NCBI RefSeq assembly: GCF_014656395.1
Contig: NZ_BNCI01000001.1
Coordinates: forward strand, 965,893-1,029,892
Direction: 5' to 3'
Length of the DNA: 64,000 bases
Source of the DNA: Kordiimonas sediminis
Lineage (GTDB): Bacteria > Pseudomonadota > Alphaproteobacteria > Sphingomonadales > Kordiimonadaceae
Made by a program: the position numbers and the translations under genes
Notes under the pieces: model-generated
Database searches by the model: none
What the model was told of the DNA's origin: nothing
Seen by the model: the letters and a program-made list of their open reading frames with translations, nothing else
Shown here: positions 8,506-18,710 of the stretch, one piece after another
Layout of the letters: each line of letters starts with the position of its first letter
Position numbering within the stretch: position 1 is the stretch's first letter

Positions 8506-11500
8506 CTATGGATACGCAGCGGACCTGTGTTTATACCGTTTCGCCAACCAATGATTTCGCAGAAACGTTGGTCGCGGGTTTGATTGCGCGCCTTGATGGG
8601 GATCTGTTCCGCCTGCCGTCGGTTACAATCTATGTACCAAATCGGCGTGCCCAGCGCAGTCTGCGGGATGCTTTTCTGCGGCGATCGGCAGGAAAACCTA
8701 CCCTTCTGCCGGTTATGCGCCCTATTGGCGAAGTGGATGAGGATGAGGTCACTTTCCTCGGCGCTGGTACGGGGATTGATCCGTCTGCTATACCCCCGGC
8801 AATCGCTTCTGTTCGTAGAACGGCGCTTCTCGCCCGTCAGATTGTTCACTGGGTCGCCCATTTGCCACACGTTCGGGACGTTGCACCGCCACAGGCATGG
8901 CGGCTTGCGACAGAATTGGCCCGGTTGATGGATCAGATTGATACTGAAGGGCTGGATTATAAAAACCTGAATAATATCGTTCCAGACGACTTTGCGCAGC
9001 ACTGGGGGATAACCACGGATTTTCTGTCGATTATCTTCCAGAACTGGTCCCTGATTCTGGATGAGGAAAAAGCGGTAAACCCAGCTGTGCGTCGTAATAA
9101 AATGATGGCGCTACTGTCGGAATTACTGGAGACAACGAAACCAGCTGGCATGATTATCGCAGCTGGCACCACAGGCACCCTGCCTGCAACACGGCGATTG
9201 TTGAAGGCAATTCAGTCTTTGCCGGACGGTCATATCATTTTGCCCGGGTTTGATACTCATATTACGGATGATACCTGGAATACGCTTGATTACACGCACC
9301 CTCAAGCTGCGATGAAGGACCTTCTTGGGTATTTGAAGATCGACCGGTCGTTTGTTCAGGCATGGAGCCAGATATCCGGGCCAGTAACGGAGATGGAGAA
9401 CCAGCAAGCACGTCTGTCGGTCTTGTCCGATGCGCTTTTGCCGGCGGCGCAAACTGCGCTGTGGCAACAAGCATCTGTTGATCAGGACAGGATCAACCGT
9501 GCCCTAGAGGGGTTTGAATTATTGATTGCCCCAACACGGCGCGAAGAGGCTGAAGCGATTGCCTTGATGCTGCGTGAGGTGCTCGAAACACCGGGTAAAA
9601 CAGCAGCGCTCGTGACACCTGACCGGGTATTGGCCCGGTACGTTCGGATGGCGTTGACGCGGTTTGATATTGTGATTGATGACACGGGTGGTGACAGGGC
9701 GTTAATAAGTATTCCCGGGCGACTTTTGTCGTTGGTTGCGGATCTAACTGCGGGTCATTTTGCCCCTGTGTCGTTGCTGGCGCTGTTGAAACACCCTTTG
9801 GTGCAGATGGGTATGGCCCGTCGTGACTGGCTCAGGCTTGTACGAAAGCTGGACCGGTTCATTCTTAGGGGACCGCGACCGGCATCCGGCATTCAAGGCC
9901 TGTATGACAGGCTGCAAGCGGTAAGAAAAACTGACACACGCGTGCGAAATGGTTCCCGCTATATCAAAGGCAGTAGCATTTTCAGTGCAGAGGAACTGCA
10001 ATCCCTGTCTGAACTGTTTACTATTCTGAAGCCCCTTGACGGGGCCATTCGGGATAATGCCCCCCTTGGAACCATACTGGAATGTCATCTTGCGATTGCA
10101 GAAACACTGTCCAGGGATCAGGACGGGGTGTCCTCTCTGTGGAAGGGAGAAGCGGGGCAAGCGCTTGCGGACGCCTTGACAGACCTTCTAGAACATGCAG
10201 CAGACATGCAAACGGGCGGTGCAGATGGCTATGCTTCCCTATTTCAGGAAATGTTGTCGCCCGTTATCGTACGCCCTGTTTGGGGACGGCACCCAAGATT
10301 GTTCATCTGGGGTCCACTTGAAGCGCGAATGCAGCGTGCTGACCGTATGATTCTTGCAGGATTAAATGAAGGCACCTGGCCAAGCGAGACAAATCCGGAC
10401 CCGTGGCTGAACCGGGAAATGCGCGTGGCATTTGGCTTACCGCCCGTTGAGCGCCGAATTGGCCAATCTGCGCACGATTTTGTGCAGGCAGCATGCGCAC
10501 AGGAAGTATTCCTGTCCCGGTCAGAGAAAGTAGATAGCAGCCCGACTGTGGCCAGCCGCTGGCTGTTTCGGCTGGAAGCCTTGTGCGGACCTTTGCCGTC
10601 AGCAAAGCGGTATCTGCACTGGAGTAATCAGGGGTATAGCGATCTGAAAGTGACTCCCTGTAAGCCGCCGGAGCCAAAGCCCCCCGTCACTGCTCGTCCT
10701 ACTGAATTGTCGGTTACGCAGGTGGAAACATGGCTGCGGGATCCTTATGCACTGTATGCTGCAAAGATCCTCGACCTTAGCCCACTGGACGCCCATGAAG
10801 AGACAGCAAGTGGTAAGCATAAAGGGGTTTTGATTCATGATGCGTTGGAAAAGTTTTTAAAGTTGGATGGCCCAACTAAAGGGCAGGCGGGCTATGAACG
10901 GCTGCTTGACCTGGGGCGGGAGGCTTTCGAACCTGTTGTAACCCAGCCAGGTGTCTATGCCTTTTGGTGGCCGCGTTTTGAGCGAGCTGCGAAATGGTTC
11001 ATAGAACACGAAATGCAGCGCCTGCAGAGGTTTGAACCGCTTGTACTGGAAGAATTTGGCAGCATAGTAATCGCGGACACGGGCTTCACAGTGAAGGCAA
11101 AGGCAGACCGAATTGACCGCAATCTGGAATCCGGGGCACTCGCAATTATTGACTATAAAACTGGCACAGTGCCATCTGTCAAACAGGCCACTGCAGGCTA
11201 TGCACCACAATTACCGCTCGAGGCATTGATTGCACAAGAAGGCGGGTTCAAAGCTATTCCAAAAGGGTCAGAAGTCGAATCGTTAGAGTTCTGGAAAATA
11301 TCAGGCGGCACGCCCGAGTATGAGATCAAGAACAAGCAGTTCAAAGACATTGATGATGCGGTTGAGCTGGCCTATGACCGCTTGTTGACCATGATCACGA
11401 CATTTGCGCGGGAAGATACAGCCTATCTATCACATCCAAAACCGGCTGAAGTATCCTATCATGATTATGACCATCTTGCGCGGGTGAAAGAATGGCAAGG

Positions 11501-11525
11501 GTCAGGCTTGGAGGATGACACATGA
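8502..11525 (+). CDS. addB: Double-strand break repair protein AddB
   Basis: 1007-aa subunit of the AddAB helicase-nuclease, which resects DNA double-strand ends for RecA. The N-terminal half is the alphaproteobacterial AddB fold (YVPNRRAQRSLRDAFLRR near residue 45) without a Walker A motif, so this half is a structural helicase relic. The C-terminus carries a RecB-type nuclease motif, AIIDYKTGT near residue 880. ATG 8502 overlaps the murU stop and the gene's own stop overlaps addA, so the three are translationally coupled. Confidence 0.94.
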   Translation: MTMDTQRTCVYTVSPTNDFAETLVAGLIARLDGDLFRLPSVTIYVPNRRAQRSLRDAFLRRSAGKPTLLPVMRPIGEVDEDEVTFLGAGTGIDPSAIPPAIASVRRTALLARQIVHWVAHLPHVRDVAPPQAWRLATELARLMDQIDTEGLDYKNLNNIVPDDFAQHWGITTDFLSIIFQNWSLILDEEKAVNPAVRRNKMMALLSELLETTKPAGMIIAAGTTGTLPATRRLLKAIQSLPDGHIILPGFDTHITDDTWNTLDYTHPQAAMKDLLGYLKIDRSFVQAWSQISGPVTEMENQQARLSVLSDALLPAAQTALWQQASVDQDRINRALEGFELLIAPTRREEAEAIALMLREVLETPGKTAALVTPDRVLARYVRMALTRFDIVIDDTGGDRALISIPGRLLSLVADLTAGHFAPVSLLALLKHPLVQMGMARRDWLRLVRKLDRFILRGPRPASGIQGLYDRLQAVRKTDTRVRNGSRYIKGSSIFSAEELQSLSELFTILKPLDGAIRDNAPLGTILECHLAIAETLSRDQDGVSSLWKGEAGQALADALTDLLEHAADMQTGGADGYASLFQEMLSPVIVRPVWGRHPRLFIWGPLEARMQRADRMILAGLNEGTWPSETNPDPWLNREMRVAFGLPPVERRIGQSAHDFVQAACAQEVFLSRSEKVDSSPTVASRWLFRLEALCGPLPSAKRYLHWSNQGYSDLKVTPCKPPEPKPPVTARPTELSVTQVETWLRDPYALYAAKILDLSPLDAHEETASGKHKGVLIHDALEKFLKLDGPTKGQAGYERLLDLGREAFEPVVTQPGVYAFWWPRFERAAKWFIEHEMQRLQRFEPLVLEEFGSIVIADTGFTVKAKADRIDRNLESGALAIIDYKTGTVPSVKQATAGYAPQLPLEALIAQEGGFKAIPKGSEVESLEFWKISGGTPEYEIKNKQFKDIDDAVELAYDRLLTMITTFAREDTAYLSHPKPAEVSYHDYDHLARVKEWQGSGLEDDT

Positions 11526-14500
11526 CGGCTACTTCTAAGCCCAGAATGACCGCACACCAGGTGCTGGCAACGGATCCGGGATTGACGGCATTCGTTGGGG
11601 CATCGGCCGGAACAGGGAAAACCCATGTTTTGACGGCGCGAGTGCTCCGCCTGATGCTGACGGGGACCCGTCCCGAAAATATCCTGTGTCTGACCTATAC
11701 AAAGGCGGCAGCAGCGGAGATGACCAACCGTATCTATGCGGAACTGGGTAGTTGGGTCTCAATGCCGGATGACCAGCTAGTGGCTGAGATTAATCGCAGA
11801 ACGGAAGAAATAGCAGACGCGGACATGGTCATACTCGCCCGTCAATTGTTCGCGCGGGTGCTGGATATTCACGGCGGCATGAAAATTCAGACCTTCCACA
11901 GTTTCTGCCAGTCCCTGTTGGGGCGGTTCCCGCTTGAGGCCAATATATCCCCTGGTTTTGGCGGTATGGAAGAAGCCGAAGCGCGGGAGATTATGGCCCA
12001 TGCCCGGGATGAAATGCTGGCTGGTGTCGGAGACGGCAAAAATGAACCTTTGCGTAAGGCAGTTGCGACGGTTGCCGGTTTGGTCAGCGAGCAGACTTTT
12101 GATGAGATTTTTGATCGTTTGTCATTCCTTGAGCAGGATATCAGGCGACTGCAGCAAAAAACGCACGCCGTGGGTGGTTTGGCGGATGCCGCGCTGGAGG
12201 CAACGATTTTCAAAGCACTGGACCTTAACCCGGGTGTAACCGAAGAAGACTTACTGGCGGATGCCTGCAGCGAAGACAGTTTTGATCGACCAGCCCTGAT
12301 GCATCTGATGACGTGTCTGCTGGGGGGTAACGCCGGCGAGAAAGACCGGGGACAGCAGATGGCAGATTTCCTGTCTGCAGAAGGTGTTGCACGCCTACAG
12401 GCGCTGGATGCTTACATGCAGGTGTTTCTGACAGGCACGTTTGGGCCGCGAAAGTCAGTGGCGCTGAAGAAAACCCTGACCATATTCCCCGAGATTCTGG
12501 ATACTATTGAAGCCGAACAGAGCCGGCTGTTGGCCGTGCGGCGCAAAATCGTCAAAGCTCGCGTTGCCCGTGCGACCCATGCCGTTCTGACGCTGGCGAT
12601 GACACAAATGGTGCTTTATTCCAATGTTAAGACCACGCGCGGCTTGCTGGATTTTGACGACATGATCGAAAAAACAGTAGGGCTTCTGTCTACTAACGGG
12701 ATTGCACCGTGGGTGCTGTACAAACTTGATGACAAAATAGACCATATTCTTGTCGATGAAGCACAGGATACCAACCCTGATCAGTGGACTGTTGTTGAAA
12801 CACTGGCGGCAGAGTTTTTTGCCGGAAGTGGAGCCCGTGATCAGGTGCGGACCATCTTTGCGGTTGGGGATGAGAAACAGTCGATTTTTTCCTTTCAAAA
12901 AGCCGACCCACGGGAATTTGTTGCGGCGCGTGACCGGGTTTTTGAACGCGCTGAGGCAGCTGACTTGTCTGTGGATGCAGTGCCTCTCAATCTGTCCTTC
13001 CGGTCTGGTGAGGCTGTTCTGTCGCTTGTGGATCAAGTGTTTCATGCACAAGGGGCCGCCGCATCCGGGCTGGTTTTTCGCGGTGAAGAAATCCGGCACG
13101 ACTTTACGCGAAAGGGCCATGGTGGTCTGGTGGAGCTTTGGCCGCTAGAGGCACCGAGACAAGAGGAAGAAGCGGAAGAGGAAACGCCCTGGACGCCGCC
13201 AACGGTTCAGGAAGATGCCGATGATGCGGAGGAACGTTGTGCTGCGCGTGTAGCGGATAAAATAGAGGCGATCATTGCATCAGGGCAGTATATGCCAGCC
13301 AAGGGACGCACGATCAAGGCCGGTGATATTATGGTGCTGGTGCGTAGCCGGAGCAAATTTGTCGACCATCTGGTGCGGCATCTGAAACGGCGGGCCATTC
13401 CGGTTGCAGGGAAAGACCGCATGGTGCTGACGGATGAATTACCGGTGGAGGATTTGATCGCTCTTGGCAGGTTTACCCTGTTGCCGGAAGATGACCTGAC
13501 ACTTGCTACTGTCTTGAAGGGGCCTTTCGTTGGCTTTGATGAAGACCAGTTGTTTTCGCTTGCTTACGGACGGGACGGTAGTCTGTGGCACGCGCTTAAC
13601 CAGAAGGCGGAAGCAGACGCAGGGTGCCAGACTGCCTTAAACTGGTTGCGGCGGCATTTGAATCTGGTGGACCAGGTAACGCCGTTTGAATTTTATTCGC
13701 ATCTTCTGACTGCTGAGCAGGGCCGAGCCAGCCTGGTTAAACGCTTGGGAGACGATATCCATGACCCGGTCGATGAATTTTTAGCGGAGGCGCTGCGGTA
13801 CGAATCGGCAGGGACGCCGTCTATGCAGGGGTTCCTTCATTTTGTCAGCAGCAGCACGGCTGTTGTGAAACGGGATATGGAAGCACAGGCAGACAGCGTA
13901 CGCATTATGACGGTACACAGCTCCAAAGGGCTGCAGGCGCCAATCGTCTTTCTTGCCGGAACAACGTCGGTTCCCCGTGCAGCGAAGGAAGGGCGCATTC
14001 TTACATTCAGGGACGAAAACGGGACACCTATCCCCTTATGGACGAGCGGTGTGGGCAGTGAACTGCCATTTGTGGACAGTCTGAAAACACAAATGAAAAA
14101 CGATTTAATGGCAGAATATCAGCGGCTTTTATATGTTGCGCTGACACGCGCCGAAGACCATCTGTATGTCGCAGGCTGGCAGGGCAGTAAAACCCCGCCC
14201 GAAGGTTGCTGGGCAGAACTGATAGAAGCCGGTTTTGAGCGACTGGGTGCAGAGCATATTACACTCGCAGACGGGCGTACGGTCATGCGGTATGTGGTCG
14301 ACCATAAGGCTGAGAAGAAAGAGCCAAAGCCGGAGGATTTTGCCCCCCCTACAGAGCCGGCCTTGATGGTCCCGGCGTGGGCCAGTGCAGTGATGCCGGC
14401 GGAGCCTTCTCCGCCAAAACCACTGACACCTTCCCGTCCTGACGATGAAGAACCGGCGGTTATCAGTCCTTTGCAGCGTAAGCTGGATGTCCGGTTTACC

Positions 14501-14995
14501 CGCGGTATTTTAATTCATAGCCTGCTTGAATGGTTACCTGAGGTGGCAGAGGATGCCCGCGACCATGCAGCCAGAGCGTATGCGGATCGTCACGGCAAGG
14601 ATTTGTCGGATGCTGACCGGGAGGGTGCTATTACAGAAGCCTTCGCGATTATGAACGATGCGGTTTTTGGGCCAATCTTTGGGGAAGGCAGTCAGGCAGA
14701 AGTGCCTATAACCGGGGTCATCGGATCACGCGTTATTTCAGGACAGATTGACCGCTTATGCGTGCAGCCGGATGAAGTCCTGATTGTTGACTATAAGACT
14801 AATCGTCCGCCACCCAGTGATCCATCACTGGTCAGTCCGGCATATGTTAAACAGATGGCCCTGTACCGTTTGGCACTGCAGGATATTTACCCGGGACGAA
14901 AGATACGGGCAGCCCTGTTGTGGACGCACCGGGCGCGATTGATGGAATTACCGGATAGTCTGCTGGATGCGGCCGCGGTCGGGCTTGGGGCATAA
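11522..14995 (+). CDS. addA: Double-strand break repair helicase AddA
   Basis: 1157-aa UvrD/Rep-type helicase with a C-terminal RecB-like nuclease. Walker A is ASAGTGKT (residues 27-34); motif II is ILVDEAQDTNPDQW near residue 410. LNLSFRSGEAV and LLYVALTRAEDHLYV are helicase motifs IV and VI, and VDYKTNRP near residue 1090 is the nuclease motif. It partners AddB, whose stop codon overlaps its start. A small hairpin (15032-15050) without T-tract follows. Confidence 0.96.
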   Translation: MTATSKPRMTAHQVLATDPGLTAFVGASAGTGKTHVLTARVLRLMLTGTRPENILCLTYTKAAAAEMTNRIYAELGSWVSMPDDQLVAEINRRTEEIADADMVILARQLFARVLDIHGGMKIQTFHSFCQSLLGRFPLEANISPGFGGMEEAEAREIMAHARDEMLAGVGDGKNEPLRKAVATVAGLVSEQTFDEIFDRLSFLEQDIRRLQQKTHAVGGLADAALEATIFKALDLNPGVTEEDLLADACSEDSFDRPALMHLMTCLLGGNAGEKDRGQQMADFLSAEGVARLQALDAYMQVFLTGTFGPRKSVALKKTLTIFPEILDTIEAEQSRLLAVRRKIVKARVARATHAVLTLAMTQMVLYSNVKTTRGLLDFDDMIEKTVGLLSTNGIAPWVLYKLDDKIDHILVDEAQDTNPDQWTVVETLAAEFFAGSGARDQVRTIFAVGDEKQSIFSFQKADPREFVAARDRVFERAEAADLSVDAVPLNLSFRSGEAVLSLVDQVFHAQGAAASGLVFRGEEIRHDFTRKGHGGLVELWPLEAPRQEEEAEEETPWTPPTVQEDADDAEERCAARVADKIEAIIASGQYMPAKGRTIKAGDIMVLVRSRSKFVDHLVRHLKRRAIPVAGKDRMVLTDELPVEDLIALGRFTLLPEDDLTLATVLKGPFVGFDEDQLFSLAYGRDGSLWHALNQKAEADAGCQTALNWLRRHLNLVDQVTPFEFYSHLLTAEQGRASLVKRLGDDIHDPVDEFLAEALRYESAGTPSMQGFLHFVSSSTAVVKRDMEAQADSVRIMTVHSSKGLQAPIVFLAGTTSVPRAAKEGRILTFRDENGTPIPLWTSGVGSELPFVDSLKTQMKNDLMAEYQRLLYVALTRAEDHLYVAGWQGSKTPPEGCWAELIEAGFERLGAEHITLADGRTVMRYVVDHKAEKKEPKPEDFAPPTEPALMVPAWASAVMPAEPSPPKPLTPSRPDDEEPAVISPLQRKLDVRFTRGILIHSLLEWLPEVAEDARDHAARAYADRHGKDLSDADREGAITEAFAIMNDAVFGPIFGEGSQAEVPITGVIGSRVISGQIDRLCVQPDEVLIVDYKTNRPPPSDPSLVSPAYVKQMALYRLALQDIYPGRKIRAALLWTHRARLMELPDSLLDAAAVGLGA

Positions 14996-15031
14996 GGGGG
15001 CACGGGGTCTTTCTCTGCCTTCATTATGATA

Positions 15032-15050
15032 GCCCTCTATTCACGAGGGC
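15032..15050. other. Hairpin in the addA-trxA gap
   Basis: GCCCTC (15032-15037) pairs with GAGGGC (15045-15050) around a 7-base loop. No T-run follows, so it is at best a weak or Rho-assisted terminator of the add operon. Confidence 0.35.
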
Positions 15051-15061
15051 GTTACTAATCC

Positions 15062-15090
15062 TTGACGATTTTAGGTTCGCTCCCTACCTT
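15062..15090 (+). promoter_or_regulatory. Candidate sigma-70 promoter of trxA
   Basis: TTGACG (15062-15067) and TACCTT (15085-15090) are spaced by exactly 17 bases. They lie 62 bases upstream of the trxA start, so trxA can be transcribed independently of the add genes. The same hexamer pair recurs at the MerR gene promoter near 28 kb. Confidence 0.5.
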
Positions 15091-15151
15091 GATGGAGAAG
15101 CAGCCCCATGCGGGTTGATGATTATTTGTTGTATGAAGAAAGAAAGATATT

Positions 15152-15469
15152 ATGGCTACGATTACTGTCACTGACGATACATTTGAAGCAGAAGTTCTGA
15201 AAAGCGACAAGCCTGTGCTTTTGGACTTTTGGGCACCATGGTGCGGCCCTTGTAAGATGATTGGCCCGGTTCTCGAAGAACTGTCAAACGAGCGGGACGA
15301 TATCATTATTGCAAAAATGGATATTGACGAAAACCCGGAAGTGCCTACGCAGTTTGGTGTGCGCTCCATCCCGACTATATTGATCTTCAAAGGCGGTGAA
15401 GCGGTTGCAACGACTATGGGTGCAAAGCCTAAGGCACAGCTGGCCCAGTGGATTGACAGCGCGCTCTAG
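15152..15469 (+). CDS. trxA: Thioredoxin
   Basis: 105-aa cytoplasmic disulfide reductase. The redox-active site is FWAPWCGPCKM, the classic WCGPC motif, and the cis-proline loop reads RSIPTI. The length is that of standard thioredoxin 1 and there is no signal peptide. It has its own candidate promoter and a strong terminator immediately downstream. An addA-trxA neighbourhood is common in alphaproteobacteria. Confidence 0.97.
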   Translation: MATITVTDDTFEAEVLKSDKPVLLDFWAPWCGPCKMIGPVLEELSNERDDIIIAKMDIDENPEVPTQFGVRSIPTILIFKGGEAVATTMGAKPKAQLAQWIDSAL

Positions 15470-15500
15470 CTCTAAGCTGCGTCCCAGCTACTATTGATTA

Positions 15501-15534
15501 CTGCCGGTGTCCGATGGGTGCCGGCAGTTTTTTT
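15501..15534 (+). terminator. Rho-independent terminator of trxA
   Basis: CTGCCGG (15501-15507) pairs with CCGGCAG (15521-15527) and is followed by seven T residues. It lies 31 bases after the trxA stop and ends the rightward block before the convergent folC. Confidence 0.85.
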
Positions 15535-15590
15535 ATTCGCAGCTGCTAATAGAGACATGCAGGTCAAAAAAGCGCAGTATTCTGTCCCTG

Positions 15591-16910
15591 TCACGTAGGG
15601 AATATTTCGGCGGTGCGTAACACCTGTCCCGCCAGATATAAGGACCCGCCGATAAGGACGAAGGGTGGACGCCCGTCCTTTGCGCTGCTTACAGCCAAAG
15701 ACAGGGCACTTTCAACATCGCGCGCCACAATACCGCTTACCCCGGCATCCGTTGCTGCTGCTGCCAGCTTGGCCGGGTCCGCAGCGTTGTCTTCTCCGGG
15801 GATTGGGACGGCAATAACCTTGTCCAGCAAGGGTGCAAGTGGCTTTAAGTAGCCGCCGTAATCTTTGGTGTCTAGCATACCGACGATCAGAATTGACGAA
15901 TGGGAAAGTGGGTCAACCGATTGCAGGAAACTGCGGAGAATGCCAGCTGCTGCCGGGTTATGGCCACCGTCAAGCCATAGTTCGGCCCCCTCGGGCAGCG
16001 TCGCCCGTAGGTTGCTGTCATTCAGGCACTGCAGGCGGGCGGGCCAGCGTACCCAGCCAAGACCAGCCTTGATCGCCGCGTCCGGGATGGTGATTGCCTT
16101 TTGCGCCCGTGCGAGCTTGATGGCAAGACCGGCATTATTCACCTGATGAATGCCGCGCAATTTGGGCATGGGCAGGTTCAGGCTACCATCCCCATCTTCA
16201 TAGGTGAAACCTGTGCCGTTGCTGTTAACCTGCACGGACCAGTCCCGTTTATAAAAATAGCCTGTGGCACCCATTTCCAGAATTTTGCTACGGATTGACT
16301 GTTCCGCCGCCCCCAGCTGAGGCCCGATAACAGCCGTGCAGTTAGGTTTGATAATGCCTGCTTTTTCCCACGCGATGCCTTCAAGCTTGTCGCCTAAAAA
16401 CTGTTCATGATCGAAGCTGACAGGGGTTATTCCAACCGCGACGGGGTTTGGAATAACGTTGGTAGCATCCAACCGGCCGCCCAGCCCTACTTCCAGAATA
16501 CACAGGTCTGCCGGTACACGGGAAAAGGCAAGAAATGCAGCAGCCGTTGTTACCTCGAAAAAGGTGATCGGGTCGTCCCCGTTCGCCTGCTCCACCTCTT
16601 CAAGAAGGGTAGCCAGGTCATCTTCCCCGATCAAGGTGCCTGCCAGCCTGATACGTTCAGCAAAGCGCACGAGATGCGGTGATGAGTAGACATGAACCCT
16701 GTGGCCCGCTGCTTCGGCGAAGGCCCGCAGGGTCGCGACGGTTGATCCTTTGCCGTTCGTGCCGGCAATATGGATGACCGGCGGTAAACTCAGGTGCGGA
16801 TCGCCAAGCTTTTTCAAGAGCCCAATCAGCCTATCAAGCGACAGATCAATTTTCTTGGGGTGCAATGCCAACAGGCGCGCCAATATGGCATCGCTCGCAC
16901 TAGTATCCAT
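15591..16910 (-). CDS. folC: Folylpolyglutamate synthase / dihydrofolate synthase
   Basis: About 439-aa Mur-ligase-family enzyme that joins glutamate to dihydropteroate and folates. Motifs: IAGTNGKGSTVATLRAF (ATP-binding P-loop), SSPHLVRFAERI (folate site) and DGGHNPAAAG in the C-terminal domain. ATG 16910 follows an in-frame GTG at 16913, with AAAGG about 9 bases upstream; either could be used. It is the last gene of the leftward trpF-trpB-trpA-accD-folC block, a conserved order in alphaproteobacteria. Confidence 0.95.
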   Translation of the reverse strand: MDTSASDAILARLLALHPKKIDLSLDRLIGLLKKLGDPHLSLPPVIHIAGTNGKGSTVATLRAFAEAAGHRVHVYSSPHLVRFAERIRLAGTLIGEDDLATLLEEVEQANGDDPITFFEVTTAAAFLAFSRVPADLCILEVGLGGRLDATNVIPNPVAVGITPVSFDHEQFLGDKLEGIAWEKAGIIKPNCTAVIGPQLGAAEQSIRSKILEMGATGYFYKRDWSVQVNSNGTGFTYEDGDGSLNLPMPKLRGIHQVNNAGLAIKLARAQKAITIPDAAIKAGLGWVRWPARLQCLNDSNLRATLPEGAELWLDGGHNPAAAGILRSFLQSVDPLSHSSILIVGMLDTKDYGGYLKPLAPLLDKVIAVPIPGEDNAADPAKLAAAATDAGVSGIVARDVESALSLAVSSAKDGRPPFVLIGGSLYLAGQVLRTAEIFPT

Positions 16911-16945
16911 CACTTGGGACCTTTGACTACAGTTGAAGGGGCTAT

Positions 16946-17818
16946 TTAAACTGCGGCTTTGCGGCGATAGGCACCGGCCATGGAAAGCGACAGAACAGAC
17001 GCTAGTCTGTCTTTCAGATCATGACGGTGCGTTACCATATCGACCATTCCGTGATCATAGAGATATTCGGATCTCTGGAATCCCTCAGGAAGTTTTTCGC
17101 GAATGGTTTGTTCGATCACACGTGGGCCGGAAAAGGCAATCATCGCCCCTGGTTCTGCAATCTGAATATCCCCCAGCATGGCGTAGCTTGCAGATACACC
17201 GCCAGATGTCGGATCTGTCAGCACAACAATATACGGCAGACCCGCATCACGCAGCATCTGCAGGGCGACTGTGGTGCGGGGCATCTGCATCAGGGACAAT
17301 ATCCCTTCCTGCATGCGGGCGCCGCCGGACGCTGTGAACATCACAAATGGTAGGTTCATTTTATGTGCGTGGCGCGCTGCAGCGATAATACCCTCGCCAA
17401 CAGCCATACCCATTGACCCGCCCATGAAGAAAAAGTTCTGAACGGCAACAACACATTCCTGACCACCGATTTTTCCGACGGCTGCTTTGATTGCGTCTTC
17501 ATCACCGGTGGTGTTGCGGGCTATTTTCAGCCGGTCAGGATATTTCTTGCTGTCCCGGAACTTTAAGGGATCCTGTTTGACCTTTGGCATGTCCAGAAGG
17601 TCATAGTTATCATTGTCAAAAAGGGAACTGAAGCGTTCTGCAGGCGGCATCCGGTCATGGGTTTCGCAGTGAGCGCACACATACAGGTTCGCAACAAACT
17701 CCTTGTGGAAGATCATCTGTCCACAGCTTTTACATTTATGCCAAAGATTATCTGGAGTATCTTTGGATTTAAGAACCTTTTGGAGTTTCGGCTTTACATA
17801 ATTGGTTAGCCAGCTCAT
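16946..17818 (-). CDS. accD: Acetyl-CoA carboxylase carboxyltransferase beta subunit
   Basis: 290-aa subunit of the carboxyltransferase that, with AccA, transfers the carboxyl group from biotin to acetyl-CoA, the first step of fatty-acid synthesis. The N-terminal four-cysteine zinc ribbon is visible (CKSCG, then CAHC). [11 protein letters not shown] and [12 protein letters not shown] are the crotonase-fold acyl-CoA and carboxybiotin loops. It sits between trpA and folC as in most relatives. Confidence 0.97.
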   Translation of the reverse strand: MSWLTNYVKPKLQKVLKSKDTPDNLWHKCKSCGQMIFHKEFVANLYVCAHCETHDRMPPAERFSSLFDNDNYDLLDMPKVKQDPLKFRDSKKYPDRLKIARNTTGDEDAIKAAVGKIGGQECVVAVQNFFFMGGSMGMAVGEGIIAAARHAHKMNLPFVMFTASGGARMQEGILSLMQMPRTTVALQMLRDAGLPYIVVLTDPTSGGVSASYAMLGDIQIAEPGAMIAFSGPRVIEQTIREKLPEGFQRSEYLYDHGMVDMVTHRHDLKDRLASVLSLSMAGAYRRKAAV

Positions 17819-17885
17819 CAGGTGCCCCTTCTGTTTTTCTTCTCAATTGTCCTAAGTGTACCGGACTTTATACCCGGAACACCAC

Positions 17886-18710
17886 TTATTTCTGTGCGGC
17901 GTGAACGCCTGATGCCAAAGCGTTCACAAAGCCGAGAATTTTCTTCACAAGCCCTGCCTCGGGTTTGCCGATCGCATCCAGTCCATTTTCAATCATTGAA
18001 ACAATGGCTGACCCAACAACAGCGCCGTCTGCAACATGTGCAACCGCCTTTGCCTGTTCCGGTGTTTTAATACCAAAACCCACGGCCACAGGCAGGTCAG
18101 TATGAGCCTTGATGCGTTTAACTGCCGCCCCGATATCATCGGCGGTGGCTGATTTTCCGCCTGTGACACCGGCAACTGCTACATAATAGATAAAACCGCT
18201 GGCACCATTTACAATAGTTTCCAGGCGGGTATCGTCTGATGTAGGTGTTGCCAGCCGGATCAGATCAATCCCGTGTGCATTCGCAGGAAGGCGCAGTTCC
18301 TCATCTTCTTCTGGTGGCAGGTCAACAACGATAAGGCCGTCCACCCCTGCTGCCTCAGCGTCTGTGACGAACCGGTCAATACCGTACGCATAAATAGGAT
18401 TGAAATAGCCCATCAGAACAATCGGTGTCTCGTGACCATCTTTGCGGAATGCCGCAACCAGTTCGAGTGTTCTGTCCATAGATGCACCAGATGCCAAAGC
18501 GCGCTGGGCTGCTTTGTCGATCGCGGGGCCATCTGCGGACGGGTCTGTGAAGGGCATGCCCAGTTCGATAATGTCTGCACCGGCTGCTGGTAGACCGTTC
18601 AACAAATCCTGTGCGGTTTTTTGGTCAGGATCACCCGCAGTGACAAAGGTTACAAACGCGGCCCGGCCTTCTGCGCGAAGATTTTCAAACGTAGATTGAA
18701 GACGGCTCAT
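17886..18710 (-). CDS. trpA: Tryptophan synthase alpha chain
   Basis: 274-aa TIM barrel that cleaves indole-3-glycerol phosphate to indole and glyceraldehyde-3-phosphate; indole is channelled to TrpB. The motif [14 protein letters not shown] contains the catalytic glutamate, and [11 protein letters not shown] binds phosphate. The ATG overlaps the trpB stop by 4 bases (ATGA), keeping the two subunits translationally coupled. Confidence 0.97.
   Translation of the reverse strand: MSRLQSTFENLRAEGRAAFVTFVTAGDPDQKTAQDLLNGLPAAGADIIELGMPFTDPSADGPAIDKAAQRALASGASMDRTLELVAAFRKDGHETPIVLMGYFNPIYAYGIDRFVTDAEAAGVDGLIVVDLPPEEDEELRLPANAHGIDLIRLATPTSDDTRLETIVNGASGFIYYVAVAGVTGGKSATADDIGAAVKRIKAHTDLPVAVGFGIKTPEQAKAVAHVADGAVVGSAIVSMIENGLDAIGKPEAGLVKKILGFVNALASGVHAAQK

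Noticed and set aside
12455-13120. 221-aa leftward frame antisense to addA
   Set aside because: Shadow of the helicase gene.
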